NCBI RefSeq assembly: GCF_900103655.1
Contig: NZ_FMXC01000002.1
Span: 1 to 64,000, forward strand
DNA: 64,000 nt
Direction: 5' to 3'
From: Lactobacillus kefiranofaciens
GTDB taxonomy: Bacteria > Bacillota > Bacilli > Lactobacillales > Lactobacillaceae
In this document: positions 8,541 through 17,813 of the stretch, in pieces
Layout: each line of letters opens with the position of its first letter
Position numbering within the stretch: the stretch's first letter is position 1
Made by a program: the position numbers and the translations under genes
Notes under the pieces: generated by a model
What the model saw: the letters and a program-made list of their open reading frames with translations, nothing else
Database searches by the model: none
What the model was told of the DNA's origin: nothing

Positions 8541-9647
8541 ATGAACTCAGATAAATTACAACAATGGCTGCAAGATTCAAACAATGATATTGCATACATT
8601 TCTAATCCAATTACTATTTCTTACTTTACTGGCTATTCCATGGATCCTCATGAAAGGATTTTTGCTCTATTAGCCTTTAAAGATGCGGAACCTTTCATCT
8701 TCTGCCCTGCCCTAAACGTTGAAGAAGCAAAGAATTCTGAATGGAACGGCGATGTCTTTGGCTACCTTGATTCTGAAAATCCTTGGCGCTTGATTGCTGA
8801 TAATGTTCGCAAGAGAACTAATGACACGCACAGTTGGGCAATTGAAAAAACTGATTTATCAGTTTCCCATTACCAACTTTTACGCAGCGAATTCCCTAGT
8901 GCTAGTTTTACAAATGACGTTTCGCCATTTATAGAAAGATTGCGTCTCTATAAGACTCCTGAAGAAATTAAGAAATTGCAAGGGGCTGGAGCTGAAGCTG
9001 ATTTTGCCTTCAAGATTGGTTTTGATGCAATTAAAACTGGTGCAACTGAAAGAAGTATTGCCGGTCAAATTGACTACCAACTAAAAATCCAAAAAGGCGT
9101 CATGCACGAAAGCTTTGAAACTATCGTTCAAGCCGGTAAAAATGCTGCTAACCCGCACCTTGGCCCAACCATGAATACAGTTCAACCCAATGAATTAGTC
9201 TTATTCGATTTAGGAACTATGCATGATGGCTACGCATCCGATTCTAGTCGTACTGTTGCCTATGGTGAACCAAGTGCTAAGCAGCGTGAGATTTATGAAG
9301 TTGATCGCGAAGCACAACAAGCAGCTATTGAAGCAGCTAAGCCTGGTATTACCGCCGAAGAACTAGACAGCGTTGCTCGTGATATCATTACTAAGGCAGG
9401 ATACGGCGAATACTTTATCCATCGTTTAGGTCACGGGATTGGCAAAAACGTACATGAATATCCATCAATTGTTCAAGGCAATGACTTAGTTCTTGAAGAA
9501 GGCATGTGCTTCTCCATTGAACCAGGTATTTATATTCCTGGCTTTGCTGGCGTCAGAATTGAAGACTGTGGTGTTGTAACTAAAGATGGCTTCAAGACCT
9601 TTACTCACACTGACAAGGACTTAAAAGTTTTACCATTGAAAGATTAA
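8541..9647 (+). CDS. pepQ: Xaa-Pro dipeptidase (prolidase)
   Basis: Metallopeptidase of family M24 that releases the N-terminal residue from X-Pro dipeptides in the cytoplasm, part of peptide and casein utilisation; 368 aa. The creatinase-like N-domain spans residues 1-130. The pita-bread catalytic domain shows the dinuclear metal ligands [18 protein letters not shown] (two Asp), [15 protein letters not shown] (His), [10 protein letters not shown] (Glu) and VRIEDCGVV (Glu). AAAGAGG precedes the ATG. It is divergent from ccpA with a shared cre site. Confidence 0.95.
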   Translation: MNSDKLQQWLQDSNNDIAYISNPITISYFTGYSMDPHERIFALLAFKDAEPFIFCPALNVEEAKNSEWNGDVFGYLDSENPWRLIADNVRKRTNDTHSWAIEKTDLSVSHYQLLRSEFPSASFTNDVSPFIERLRLYKTPEEIKKLQGAGAEADFAFKIGFDAIKTGATERSIAGQIDYQLKIQKGVMHESFETIVQAGKNAANPHLGPTMNTVQPNELVLFDLGTMHDGYASDSSRTVAYGEPSAKQREIYEVDREAQQAAIEAAKPGITAEELDSVARDIITKAGYGEYFIHRLGHGIGKNVHEYPSIVQGNDLVLEEGMCFSIEPGIYIPGFAGVRIEDCGVVTKDGFKTFTHTDKDLKVLPLKD

Positions 9648-9666
9648 TTATCGCTTTTACGTAAAA

Positions 9667-9692
9667 AAAAGCTAGAAAATTCTAGCTTTTTT
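9667..9692. terminator. Terminator after pepQ
   Basis: AAAGCTAGAA pairs with TTCTAGCTTT and is followed by T7. A/T runs on both sides allow it to serve pepQ on plus and the ytxH operon on minus. Confidence 0.85.
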
Positions 9693-9705
9693 TCTTACTT
9701 TTTAA

Positions 9706-10068
9706 TTAAGCTTCTGGCTTGTCTGAACTAGTGTCATCTTTTTCGGCGTTGCTTAAATCATCTACTGATTGCTTAGCATTGTCTTCTTCAGTAACATCGT
9801 CATCCTTATCTGAATCATCGATTACAATATCATCGAAGTCCTTTAACTCTGAATCGTCTTCAACATTCTTAGGGAATGAAGCTAATTGATTCTTAACTAC
9901 TTCAGTGCCATTATCGTATTTTTTCTTCAGATCTTGAAGCTTGTCGTTATCTTTAATCTTGTTCTTAACATCGTCAACTTGCTCATCACTAACTAGCAAT
10001 GAACCGGCAATGAATCCAGCTGCGCAGCCAGCAACCGCGCCTAATACAAAACTTGCAAATTTTTTCAT
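9706..10068 (-). CDS. YtxH domain-containing protein
   Basis: Small protein of 120 aa with an N-terminal Gly/Ala-rich membrane anchor (MKKFASFVLGAVAGCAAGFI, residues 1-25), a Lys/Asp helical segment, and a very acidic disordered tail. This is the YtxH general-stress-like architecture; molecular function is unknown. I start it at 10068 because GGAGG lies 7 nt upstream. An upstream in-frame codon at 10119 would place the membrane segment internally and lacks a ribosome site. It follows the DUF948 gene, the usual pairing. Confidence 0.8.
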   Translation of the reverse strand: MKKFASFVLGAVAGCAAGFIAGSLLVSDEQVDDVKNKIKDNDKLQDLKKKYDNGTEVVKNQLASFPKNVEDDSELKDFDDIVIDDSDKDDDVTEEDNAKQSVDDLSNAEKDDTSSDKPEA

Positions 10069-10084
10069 GGTGAATCCTCCTTTA

Positions 10085-10510
10085 TTAATTGTCACCTCTG
10101 CGACGTCTTCTTCTTGCAAAAGCTGTCGCAGCTATTGAAGAAACTAGACCCGCATGCTTTAAATGATTGCTGCTAAAGCGTTTAGCCATTCTCTTAGAAG
10201 AATCATTCAATTCAGATACGCTCTCGCCTAAATCAGCAGCAGCCTTAACTACTGGATCTAACGTCTTCATTTTACCATTAACATCAGTCATTAGGTCATT
10301 GGTTTTATCTAATAAATCACTTGTTTGATCCATTAAGCCATCCACATTGTCAGATAGCTTTTTTAGTGATTGGTTCGTGGTCTCCATTGTCTTATTAGTT
10401 TCATTTAAAACTTTTGCAGTACGCATTAACATTGGAATTGTAAACAAAACCAGAATTAAAAATGCTACTGCTGCAATTAGCCCAGCCAAAGCACCATAAG
10501 AAATTGTCAT
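10085..10510 (-). CDS. DUF948 domain-containing membrane protein
   Basis: Protein of 141 aa: one N-terminal transmembrane helix (residues about 5-28), then a long coiled coil built of Asn/Leu/Asp heptads (LNETNKTMETTNQSLKKLSD and onwards), then a basic C-terminus ending RRRRRR. DUF948 proteins resemble methyl-accepting coiled coils but have no known signalling role. It sits directly upstream of the YtxH gene, and the two are probably co-transcribed. Confidence 0.82.
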   Translation of the reverse strand: MTISYGALAGLIAAVAFLILVLFTIPMLMRTAKVLNETNKTMETTNQSLKKLSDNVDGLMDQTSDLLDKTNDLMTDVNGKMKTLDPVVKAAADLGESVSELNDSSKRMAKRFSSNHLKHAGLVSSIAATAFARRRRRRGDN

Positions 10511-10597
10511 CTTCTAACCTCCATATCTTCTAAAAAAAGTCTAGCATGAATATACTTTATTCTCAAACTATCTCTTGTTATCCTTAATTAAACCATA

Positions 10598-10639
10598 TAT
10601 TAGCAGAAAGGGCACCATTATTAGCAGAAAGGGCACCAT
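10598..10639 (+). repeat. Perfect 21-bp tandem duplication containing the mscS ribosome-binding site
   Basis: Two identical 21-bp units (10598-10618 and 10619-10639) follow each other directly and end at the mscS ATG (10640). Each contains AGAAAGGG, so the gene has two Shine-Dalgarno sequences, 6 and 27 nt before the start. Confidence 0.95.
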
Positions 10640-11482
10640 ATGAAGTTTTCTACACAATTTAAAATGCCAAAAATCCAAATAGATTGGGATAAAATTGGTC
10701 AAAATTTATTATCGATTATCTGGCAACTGGCAATCACTACTCTAATTTTTTATTTACTGTCACACTTCGGTCACAAGATCATCAATAACTATATATCTAG
10801 ACACAACACCTTAAAAAATAAACGCTCTAAAACCATTACGGCTTTAATCAACAGCATTTTCCAATATACTTTAATCTTCTTTTATCTATTTGGCATCTTG
10901 TCCATTTTGGGCGCACCAGTAGGCACGTTATTAGCTAGTGCCGGGATTTTTTCGCTGGCTTTAGGAATGGGTGCTCAAGGATTTGTCAGTGATCTAGTCA
11001 ATGGCTTTTTCATTTTAAGTGAAGATCAGTTTGACGTAGGCGACACCGTTTCCATCAATTCACAAATCGGGACAGTGGTGCAACTTGGTCTTCGAACGAC
11101 TCGCCTCAAGGCCTCAGATGGCTCGATGATTTACATCCCTAACCGTAACATCACAATTGTGCAAAATCTGGCTCATAACGCAATCGGGTTGACCATTAAC
11201 TTAGAGCTAGATGCAGATAATGACTTTGAAAAAATCGAACAAATTATCAAAGAAGTCAACGGTTCAATCAAGCCACCTAAAAAGTCCATCTCTTCTGGTC
11301 CGTCAATTATTGGCGTCACCGGACAAAATGGACAAACAATTACCTATGGCGTTTATTTTAAGGTCAAACCGGATCAGCAATCAGTCGTAAGAAATGCTTA
11401 TTTGAGCCAATATATTCAGGCTTTTAAAAAAAATGACATTAAATTTGCGGCAACTGCCAGTACAATTAAAACCAGTGCATAA
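10640..11482 (+). CDS. mscS: Small-conductance mechanosensitive channel, MscS family
   Basis: Membrane channel that opens under hypo-osmotic stretch; 280 aa. Transmembrane segments lie at about residues 23-42, 70-90 and 94-115. The pore helix TM3 shows the Gly/Ala-packed LLASAGIFSLALGMGAQGFVSDLVNGFFILSEDQFDVGD. The beta domain follows with VQLGLRTTRLKASDGSMIYIPN, then the C-terminal alpha/beta domain. A tandem 21-bp duplication carries two ribosome-binding sites immediately upstream. Confidence 0.92.
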   Translation: MKFSTQFKMPKIQIDWDKIGQNLLSIIWQLAITTLIFYLLSHFGHKIINNYISRHNTLKNKRSKTITALINSIFQYTLIFFYLFGILSILGAPVGTLLASAGIFSLALGMGAQGFVSDLVNGFFILSEDQFDVGDTVSINSQIGTVVQLGLRTTRLKASDGSMIYIPNRNITIVQNLAHNAIGLTINLELDADNDFEKIEQIIKEVNGSIKPPKKSISSGPSIIGVTGQNGQTITYGVYFKVKPDQQSVVRNAYLSQYIQAFKKNDIKFAATASTIKTSA

Positions 11483-11483
11483 G

Positions 11484-11518
11484 AAAAGTGCTTAGGATAT
11501 TAGTTCCTGAGCACTTTT
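11484..11518. terminator. Bidirectional terminator between mscS and rdgB
   Basis: AAAAGTGCT..AGGA pairs with TCCT..AGCACTTTTT in the gap between the convergent genes. Confidence 0.82.
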
Positions 11519-11521
11519 TCA

Positions 11522-12145
11522 TTAATCAAATTGTTTTAACCAATCTGGCAATTGTTTTAACAATTCACGAATTGCATTGCCGCGATGTGAGATTTCATTT
11601 TTCTCATCCGTTGTCATCTGCGCAAAGGTCTTGCCTTTATCTGGAATAAAGAACAACGGATCATAGCCAAAGCCATCCTCACCTTCTGGTGGTGCAGCCA
11701 AAATTCGACCTGCACAAGTACCAGAAACCACTAAGTCTTTATCAAATTCGCCTGGCATAGAAACAACAATCGTGGTCCAGAACTTGGCTGTTCTTTTTTC
11801 TTCCGGCACACCGCCTAAATTAGCCAACAACTTAGCATTATTTTTGGCGTCATTATGAGCCTCACCTGCATAGCGCGCACTTCTAACGCCAGGTTCACCG
11901 TCTAAGGCGTCAACCATTAAACCTGAATCATCCGCAATGGTAGGCAATTTACTAAAATCAGCTAACTCATGTGCCTTGATCTTGGCATTTGCTTCAAAAG
12001 TATGGCCACTCTCAATTGGATGCGGTGGATTGTCTAAATCCGCGTTAGTCTTGATCTCAACATCAACGCCGGCTACCTTAAAAGCCTCTTTTAATTCCTT
12101 AGCTTTGCCTTGATTACCCGTCGCAAATAAAATTTCTTTTACCAT
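11522..12145 (-). CDS. rdgB: Non-canonical purine NTP pyrophosphatase (RdgB/HAM1)
   Basis: House-cleaning enzyme that hydrolyses ITP, dITP and XTP to monophosphates and keeps deaminated purines out of nucleic acids; 207 aa. Signatures: FATGNQGKAKELKEAF at the N-terminus, the substrate loop PTIADDSGLMVDALDGEPGVRSARYAGE, and EGEDGFGYDPLFFIP followed by SHRGNAIRELL near the C-terminus. It abuts murI with a 1-nt overlap, the common murI-rdgB operon of Firmicutes. Confidence 0.94.
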   Translation of the reverse strand: MVKEILFATGNQGKAKELKEAFKVAGVDVEIKTNADLDNPPHPIESGHTFEANAKIKAHELADFSKLPTIADDSGLMVDALDGEPGVRSARYAGEAHNDAKNNAKLLANLGGVPEEKRTAKFWTTIVVSMPGEFDKDLVVSGTCAGRILAAPPEGEDGFGYDPLFFIPDKGKTFAQMTTDEKNEISHRGNAIRELLKQLPDWLKQFD

Positions 12146-12951
12146 TATTCGTTCTCCGTATCCACGTGCTTGGAAGTTAAAGTATCGTTAGCCATAAATG
12201 AACGAGCTAACTTATCAAAATTATCGACATTGCCAGTAGTGTAATATTCATGGCTGGCTTGATGATCACTTGTGCTAAATAATCCATCACGGCTCATTAC
12301 ATTGAAAGTATATTGCGCTACTTGATCAGCTGGATCCAAAATAGTCACATTCGGATTATCAATTGCTTCTTCAAATTCTCTTTGAATCAATGGATAATGC
12401 GTACATCCCAAAACCAAAGTATCAAAATCTTTTTCTTTTAAAGGAGTCAAACTTTCTTTTACCACTTTCAAGTTAGTCGCATGGTCTTTTCGAGCTTCAA
12501 CCAGCGGTGCTAACTTAGACGCAGCTAATTCAGTTACCTGAATCTCTGGATCTCTAAAGTGAATTTCCTTAGCATAAGCATGAGAATTAATGGTCACGTT
12601 AGTAGCTACTACCGCAACTTTTTTATTATTAGTTTTTCTAGCAGCATCAAGTGCACCCGATTGAATGACGCCAATAATTTGCGGTTCAACCTCTGTTTGA
12701 ATGGTGCTCATTGCCGCAGCCGTCGCCGTATTGCAGGCAAAAATAATCAGTTTAACATTTTTACTAAGCAAAAACTTCACTGACTTACGCGTTAACTCAA
12801 TTACTTCTTCCCTAGTACGATCACCATATGGCATATGGGCATTGTCCCCAATAAAAACAGTAGATTCGTTAGGCAATTTTTGAATTACTTTTTTAGCAAC
12901 AGACAGGCCGCCAACACCTGAATCTAGTAGTCCAATCGGACGATTATCCAT
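12145..12951 (-). CDS. murI: Glutamate racemase
   Basis: Converts L-glutamate to D-glutamate for peptidoglycan; 268 aa. The N-terminal signature is PIGLLDSGVGGLSVAKKV. The two catalytic cysteines lie in FACNTATAAAM (about residue 73) and LGCTHYPLI (about residue 184), and NAHMPYGDRT is also family-typical. It is the first gene of the murI-rdgB operon. Confidence 0.95.
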   Translation of the reverse strand: MDNRPIGLLDSGVGGLSVAKKVIQKLPNESTVFIGDNAHMPYGDRTREEVIELTRKSVKFLLSKNVKLIIFACNTATAAAMSTIQTEVEPQIIGVIQSGALDAARKTNNKKVAVVATNVTINSHAYAKEIHFRDPEIQVTELAASKLAPLVEARKDHATNLKVVKESLTPLKEKDFDTLVLGCTHYPLIQREFEEAIDNPNVTILDPADQVAQYTFNVMSRDGLFSTSDHQASHEYYTTGNVDNFDKLARSFMANDTLTSKHVDTENE

Positions 12952-13028
12952 GATAAAAACCTCTTATTAAGAAAAAATTTATTTTCTACTCCTACTAGTT
13001 TACGGTAAAATAAAAAAGAATAAAAGGG

Positions 13029-13451
13029 ATGAACAAGTTTATGACAGAAAACACAGAACACTCTAACGAACATGTATATTTTATTAATCAACTTTATCGC
13101 GATTTTCTTTTACCGACTATCTTAGGTGATGACAATGCTACTATCCTTTATTGGGCAGGTAAGCGGATTGCACGTCACTACGATTTGGCTGATTTGGATG
13201 ATTTAGTAGAATTCTTCAATATGGCTCAATTTGGTCAACTAGAGAAGGTCAAAGAACGCCGCTCCTCTACTACCTTCGAGATCAGCGGACAAAACGTGGA
13301 AGATCGTTTAAATAGCGACAGTAAAGAATTCTCACTAGAAAGCGGCATGATTGCCGAAGCAGTACAAAAATCTACCGGCAGAACTACCGAAAGTGAAATT
13401 CATATTCTAGATAAAGCAAAAAAAGTACAAATTATCGCTCGTTTTGGCTAA
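13029..13451 (+). CDS. DUF2507 family protein (YslB-like)
   Basis: Cytoplasmic protein of 140 aa, or 137 aa if the ATG at 13041 is used. It resembles the YslB/DUF2507 family: LLPTILGDDNATILYWAGKRIARHYDL near the N-terminus and the central F-x-L-E-x-G-x-I-AEAVQ segment. The fold is related to 4-vinyl-reductase-like (V4R) domains that bind small hydrophobic ligands. Its role is unknown. It sits between murI (divergent) and mscL. Confidence 0.78.
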   Translation: MNKFMTENTEHSNEHVYFINQLYRDFLLPTILGDDNATILYWAGKRIARHYDLADLDDLVEFFNMAQFGQLEKVKERRSSTTFEISGQNVEDRLNSDSKEFSLESGMIAEAVQKSTGRTTESEIHILDKAKKVQIIARFG

Positions 13452-13540
13452 AGCATAGTTTTTTAGATAGACTATAATTCTTTATCTATGTATACTTTGA
13501 ATAAAACTGTTAATTTAAACTTAGATATAGGAGTAATAAA

Positions 13541-13909
13541 ATGCTGAAAGAATTTAAACAATTTATTGCACGAGGAAACGTAATTGATTTAGCCGTTGGT
13601 GTAATTATCGGTGTGACTTTTACTGCAACCGTCCAATCCCTCGTTAAGAATTTAATCAATCCATTAATCGGACTTTTTGTGGGTAAAATTGATCTATCAG
13701 ATCTTACGCTTAAAGTGGGTGACGCGAACTTTAAATATGGCAGTTTCTTAAATTCAGTGATTAATTTCTTAATTATTGCCTTTGTAGTTTTTCTAATCGT
13801 AAAGGTCGTTAACAAGTTCACTAGAAAAGAAAAAGCTCCAGCCGCACCAACTGAAGTAGAATATCTAAAAGAAATTCGTGACCTGCTTAAAGAAAAAGAA
13901 GCAAAGTAA
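13541..13909 (+). CDS. mscL: Large-conductance mechanosensitive channel
   Basis: Homopentameric stretch-activated channel, 122 aa, typical length. [44 protein letters not shown] contains the N-terminal helix and TM1 with the G-V-I-I-G packing; TM2 covers about residues 70-92. A charged C-terminal helix ([14 protein letters not shown]) ends the protein. AGGAG lies upstream of the ATG. Confidence 0.95.
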   Translation: MLKEFKQFIARGNVIDLAVGVIIGVTFTATVQSLVKNLINPLIGLFVGKIDLSDLTLKVGDANFKYGSFLNSVINFLIIAFVVFLIVKVVNKFTRKEKAPAAPTEVEYLKEIRDLLKEKEAK

Positions 13910-13911
13910 AA

Positions 13912-13940
13912 GGCTTGAGACAAACGTCTCAGGCCCTTTT
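13912..13940. terminator. Bidirectional terminator between mscL and trxA
   Basis: GGCTTGAGAC pairs with GTCTCAGGCC around the loop AAAC, with T5 on plus and AAAAGG (T run on minus) on the other side. Confidence 0.85.
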
Positions 13941-13954
13941 TATATTCCCAATAA

Positions 13955-14266
13955 TTAATTAGCGTATTGATCCAAAATTTGGTTTAACTTCTCCTTAGGA
14001 GTGTAGCCAGTAATTCGATCAACAATGTTGCCATCTTTTTTAACAATCAAAGTTGGAATAGCCATAATACCTAAGTTCTTAGCTAGATCTTGGTTTTGGT
14101 CAACATCGATCTTGTAGAAGTTAACATCTTGACGCTCTTCTGACAATTGATCAATTACTGGTGATTGCATTTTGCATGGGCCACACCAAGTTGCCCAGAA
14201 GTCAATCAAAGCTACGCCATTATCTGTTTCTTCCGCAAAATTTTGTTCATTAATTGCATCAACCAT
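13955..14266 (-). CDS. trxA: Thioredoxin
   Basis: Thiol-disulfide carrier of 103 aa with the active site WCGPCK at about residues 28-33 and the cis-Pro segment AIPTLIV. It is complete and ordinary in every respect. It lies downstream of mutS2 on the same strand, the mutS2-trxA pairing widespread in Firmicutes. Confidence 0.95.
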   Translation of the reverse strand: MVDAINEQNFAEETDNGVALIDFWATWCGPCKMQSPVIDQLSEERQDVNFYKIDVDQNQDLAKNLGIMAIPTLIVKKDGNIVDRITGYTPKEKLNQILDQYAN

Positions 14267-14349
14267 ATTTAAATACCTCTCAAAATTATTTTTATCAAAC
14301 TTTGTATTATTAGTATATGTGGTTTACTTACTTTTTGCAAGTAGGTTGC

Positions 14350-16701
14350 TTACTTTAATTGGACAATTGTTGCACCATTACCGCCTTCATTAGCAGGAGC
14401 GTAATTAAAGGCCTTAACATGATTGCTGCTGCGTAAATATTGCCAAACACCTTTTCTAATGGCACCTGTTCCGATGCCATGAATGATCGTTACCGTATCT
14501 AATCCAGCTAATAAAACAGAGTCAATATAACGATCAAGGTTAGTCATTGCCTCATCATAACGCTGACCACGCAAATCTAGTTCACTATGAGCAGTGCTTC
14601 TTCTAATAGCACTAGTTGCTCTGACTGTATGCTTCTTAGGTTGCGTATTGCCTGAATCAACTCGTTCAATATCACGATCACTAACTTTAGCCTTAATAAT
14701 ACCCATTTGAACTTCATATTCATGCTCAGACAATTTCTTAGTAACCGTCCCTGTCTGTCCATATGAGAGGACTTTAACCTGATTGCCTACACTTACATGA
14801 TGTCTACGTTTTTCACGTTGTAGGACCTTATTATGAGCTAAATTATCAGCCTGACGCTCTAAGCTATTAAGTTCACCCTTAGCATCAATAATCTCGTTTT
14901 CTTTTACGCCCTTTTGCTTTTCAAGCCGAGCAATAATTTCATCAGCTTTTTTACGACGCTTAGCTACAATTTCATTAGCTCGCTCTTGCGCAAAATCTAA
15001 CTGCTTTTGTACTCGTTGATTATACCAATCAAGTGCTTGCTGCAATTTTTGCTCTAACTTTTGACTGCGATCTAAGCTAGTCTCCAAATGATTACGGTCA
15101 GTCGTAGCCGCCTTAGTCTGTGCATTCAGCTTCGCAATCATCTTATTAATATCGGAATCTTCATCTGACATTAAGTTCTGCGCGTTTTTAACGACATCTT
15201 CACGCATCCCTAACCGCCGCGCAATTGCAAAGGCATTACTGTGACCCGGAATACCAATTTGTAAACGGTAAGTCGGAGACAAAGTCTTTAAATCAAACTC
15301 CATCGAAGCATTGGTTGTTCGTGGTCGATTATAACCATATAATTTTAATTCAGGGTAGTGCGTAGTCACCATGATCTTAGCATCTTTTTTACGCAAAAAG
15401 TCTAGGATACTAATTGCCAAACTAGCACCCTCTTCAGGATCAGTACCAGCACCAATTTCATCAATCAAGACCAGAGTTTCCTGGTTTACATTTTTCATAA
15501 TGGCAATAATATCATTAATGTGCGACGAGAAAGTACTCAAAGATTGTTCAATTGATTGTTCATCCCCGATATCAGCATAAACCTGTTTAAACACGCCTAC
15601 TTGACTACCTTCTTCAGCTGGAATGAACAAACCTGACTGTGCCATTAGTTGAATAATTCCCGCAGTCTTTAACGTAATTGTCTTACCACCAGTATTAGGA
15701 CCAGTAATCAGCATGGTATCAAAATCGCCGCCTAAGCGAATATCATTCGGCACCACTTTTTCTGGATCAATTAATGGATGACGTGCATTACGCAAATTCA
15801 AAGAATGATCTTTCGTTAGCCTTGGTTCGCTAGCCTTCATCGCCTTAGCTAACTTAGCTTTAGCTTGCAAAAAGTCTAACTCAGTTAAACTAGCAGCAAT
15901 CTTATTTAAGCCAGTAATATCCTCTCTAGCTAAATTAGACAAGTGTTTTAACACATTGCGAATTTCTTGCTTTTCTTGAGCAATTAAATTTTGCTGTCGG
16001 TTGTTTAAATTTAAAACCGCTTCAGGTTCAACGAACAGCGTTTGTCCACTCGCACTTTGATCATGAACTACCCCGCCAAATTTGCCTCGGTATTCCTGCT
16101 TAACTGGAATAACGTAGCGATCATCACGAATCGTTACGATTTGTTCAGACAAGTATTTGCTGCTATTTCCTTTAGTATAAGCAGCCATACGGTTTTTTAT
16201 ATCTTCTTCATTGCTGCGAATATCATGCCGCAAACGAGCCAAAGTATTGGAAGCTGTATCTAACACTTCACCATCGTAATCAAGTGATTTCTCTAATTCT
16301 TTAAACAGAATATCAGGTACATCCAACTGGTCTAAAATTGGTTCAATTGCCGTTAAATCAATTTTCTCATCATCAAGATCTTCTAAAAATTCATTAATTT
16401 CATTGGCTAAGCTTAAAACTAAAAGCAAATTACCTAATTCTTGAGCATTTAAATTAGCCTTAACGCTTAACCGCTTAGTACTTGGCTTAACATCTTGAAA
16501 GTCAGTTAAAGGAAGCTGTCCTTTAATTCTCATTAAATTAGCCAAGGCTAGAGTTTGCCTTAATGCCGTTTGAACCTGATCAAAATCCCCACTAGGAATT
16601 AATTGTTCTGCTCTTTGTTTAGCTGGAGCAGTAATGGCTAAACTACTTAATCGCTTAGTAATCTCGCCAAATTCTAAGATTTTTAAGATTTTATTATTCA
16701 T
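14350..16701 (-). CDS. mutS2: Endonuclease MutS2
   Basis: MutS-family ATPase without a mismatch-recognition domain; it suppresses homologous recombination and, in Bacillus, helps rescue collided ribosomes. The length of 783 aa is typical. Core and lever helices are followed by Walker A LITGPNTGGKTITLKT, Walker B TLVLIDEIGAGTDPEEGASLA and VTTHYPELK. A long coiled coil covers about residues 510-630, then a KOW-like segment, and the C-terminal Smr nuclease domain (ELDLRGQRYDEAM and IIHGIGTGAIRKGV). Confidence 0.95.
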   Translation of the reverse strand: MNNKILKILEFGEITKRLSSLAITAPAKQRAEQLIPSGDFDQVQTALRQTLALANLMRIKGQLPLTDFQDVKPSTKRLSVKANLNAQELGNLLLVLSLANEINEFLEDLDDEKIDLTAIEPILDQLDVPDILFKELEKSLDYDGEVLDTASNTLARLRHDIRSNEEDIKNRMAAYTKGNSSKYLSEQIVTIRDDRYVIPVKQEYRGKFGGVVHDQSASGQTLFVEPEAVLNLNNRQQNLIAQEKQEIRNVLKHLSNLAREDITGLNKIAASLTELDFLQAKAKLAKAMKASEPRLTKDHSLNLRNARHPLIDPEKVVPNDIRLGGDFDTMLITGPNTGGKTITLKTAGIIQLMAQSGLFIPAEEGSQVGVFKQVYADIGDEQSIEQSLSTFSSHINDIIAIMKNVNQETLVLIDEIGAGTDPEEGASLAISILDFLRKKDAKIMVTTHYPELKLYGYNRPRTTNASMEFDLKTLSPTYRLQIGIPGHSNAFAIARRLGMREDVVKNAQNLMSDEDSDINKMIAKLNAQTKAATTDRNHLETSLDRSQKLEQKLQQALDWYNQRVQKQLDFAQERANEIVAKRRKKADEIIARLEKQKGVKENEIIDAKGELNSLERQADNLAHNKVLQREKRRHHVSVGNQVKVLSYGQTGTVTKKLSEHEYEVQMGIIKAKVSDRDIERVDSGNTQPKKHTVRATSAIRRSTAHSELDLRGQRYDEAMTNLDRYIDSVLLAGLDTVTIIHGIGTGAIRKGVWQYLRSSNHVKAFNYAPANEGGNGATIVQLK

Positions 16702-16726
16702 AACTTTTTTGTTTCTAAAACTAACA

Positions 16727-16756
16727 AAAAGGACCAGCCACAGCCAGTCCCTTTTT
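16727..16756 (-). terminator. Terminator after yrzB
   Basis: On the minus strand GGACTGGC and GCTGGTCC form an 8-bp stem with two G-U pairs around TGTG, followed by T5. It ends the alaS-ireB-ruvX-yrzB unit before mutS2. Confidence 0.75.
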
Positions 16757-17067
16757 TATTTACCACTTAAACGGTCATCGTTCAAAAATGTATTAAGCAC
16801 TCCTTGAACCATGTCCCACTCATCATCAGATTCAATCTCATGCAAGTCGCTACTAGTTACATCTCCTGCATCATCTGCATCGTAATTAAAAGCTTGTACT
16901 TCAATATCTTCATCATCGCCAACAGCTGCTGGATAAAGAAGCACGTAAGATTTGTCATAATCTTCTGAATGAAAAGTAAATAATACTTCATACAGTTCTT
17001 CATTGCCTTGATCATCGATCAAGGTAATTTGACGATCTTCATCGTCACCATTAACTTGTGCTGCCAT
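16756..17067 (-). CDS. yrzB: DUF1292 family protein (YrzB)
   Basis: Acidic protein of 103 aa with the DUF1292 pattern ITLIDDQGNEELYEVLFTFHSEDYDKSYVLLYPA. Function is unknown. It is the last gene of the conserved ireB-ruvX-yrzB cluster, separated from ruvX by 1 nt, which supports the assignment. Confidence 0.88.
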   Translation of the reverse strand: MAAQVNGDDEDRQITLIDDQGNEELYEVLFTFHSEDYDKSYVLLYPAAVGDDEDIEVQAFNYDADDAGDVTSSDLHEIESDDEWDMVQGVLNTFLNDDRLSGK

Positions 17068-17068
17068 T

Positions 17069-17497
17069 TTAATCCTTTCGGTGTAAATCTAAATAATTTT
17101 GCAAGATGAGCACCGCCGCCATTTGATCGATTACTTGCTTACGCTTTTTACGGTCATGAATACCCGCGTCCTCTACGAGCACGCGTTGTGATTCAACCGT
17201 GGTTAATCTTTCATCAGAATAATACACCGGTAACCCAAATTTTTCTTCAAGCCTCTTGCCATAAGCTTTGCTACGGGCAACCGAACCACCTGAGCTGCCA
17301 TCCATATTTTTAGGTAAGCCTAATACAAAGCCATCAATATCGTATTTTCTAACCAAGTTCTTTAATGGACGCATACCAAAATTATATTTGGTTTCATCGA
17401 TCTTAATAGTTTCTAATTTTTGCGCAGTAATCCCCAGCTCATCGCTAACGGCTACTCCCACAGTTTTAGAACCTACATCTAAACCTAATAAGCGCAT
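17069..17497 (-). CDS. ruvX: Holliday junction resolvase-like protein RuvX/YqgF
   Basis: RNase H-fold nuclease of 142 aa, implicated in pre-16S rRNA 5' maturation and formerly in Holliday junction resolution. Catalytic motifs: [16 protein letters not shown] (first Asp at about residue 6), [20 protein letters not shown] and the C-terminal [11 protein letters not shown]. It overlaps the ireB stop by 1 nt. Confidence 0.92.
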   Translation of the reverse strand: MRLLGLDVGSKTVGVAVSDELGITAQKLETIKIDETKYNFGMRPLKNLVRKYDIDGFVLGLPKNMDGSSGGSVARSKAYGKRLEEKFGLPVYYSDERLTTVESQRVLVEDAGIHDRKKRKQVIDQMAAVLILQNYLDLHRKD

Positions 17498-17754
17498 TAT
17501 TTATTCTTACCAAGATAACTCTTAACAAGTTCTTCGATAATTTCATCACGTTCGTGCTTAAGAATCAAATTACGGGCATCATTATGCCGTGGAATATAAG
17601 CAGGATCGCCAGAAAGTAAGTAACCTACAATCTGGTTGACAGGATTATAGCCCTTTTCTTCAAGCGCATTGTAAACATCTTGCAGAGTATCATAAACATT
17701 TTTTCCTTTATTCTGGTTAAAGTCAAAATGCATCGTCTTATCTAGCGAACTCAT
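17497..17754 (-). CDS. ireB: IreB family regulatory phosphoprotein (DUF965)
   Basis: Small protein of 85 aa, the family named for enterococcal IreB, a substrate of the Ser/Thr kinase IreK that affects cephalosporin resistance. It contains [31 protein letters not shown] and [23 protein letters not shown] start it at 17754, where GGAGGA lies 7 nt upstream; an in-frame codon at 17775 would precede the ribosome site. A threonine near the N-terminus (SSLDKTMHF) fits the reported phosphorylated region. Confidence 0.9.
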   Translation of the reverse strand: MSSLDKTMHFDFNQNKGKNVYDTLQDVYNALEEKGYNPVNQIVGYLLSGDPAYIPRHNDARNLILKHERDEIIEELVKSYLGKNK

Positions 17755-17813
17755 AATTATTCCTCCTGTCAACAATTTTACTTGAAAAAAAGCTTAAACA
17801 CAATTAATTAATT

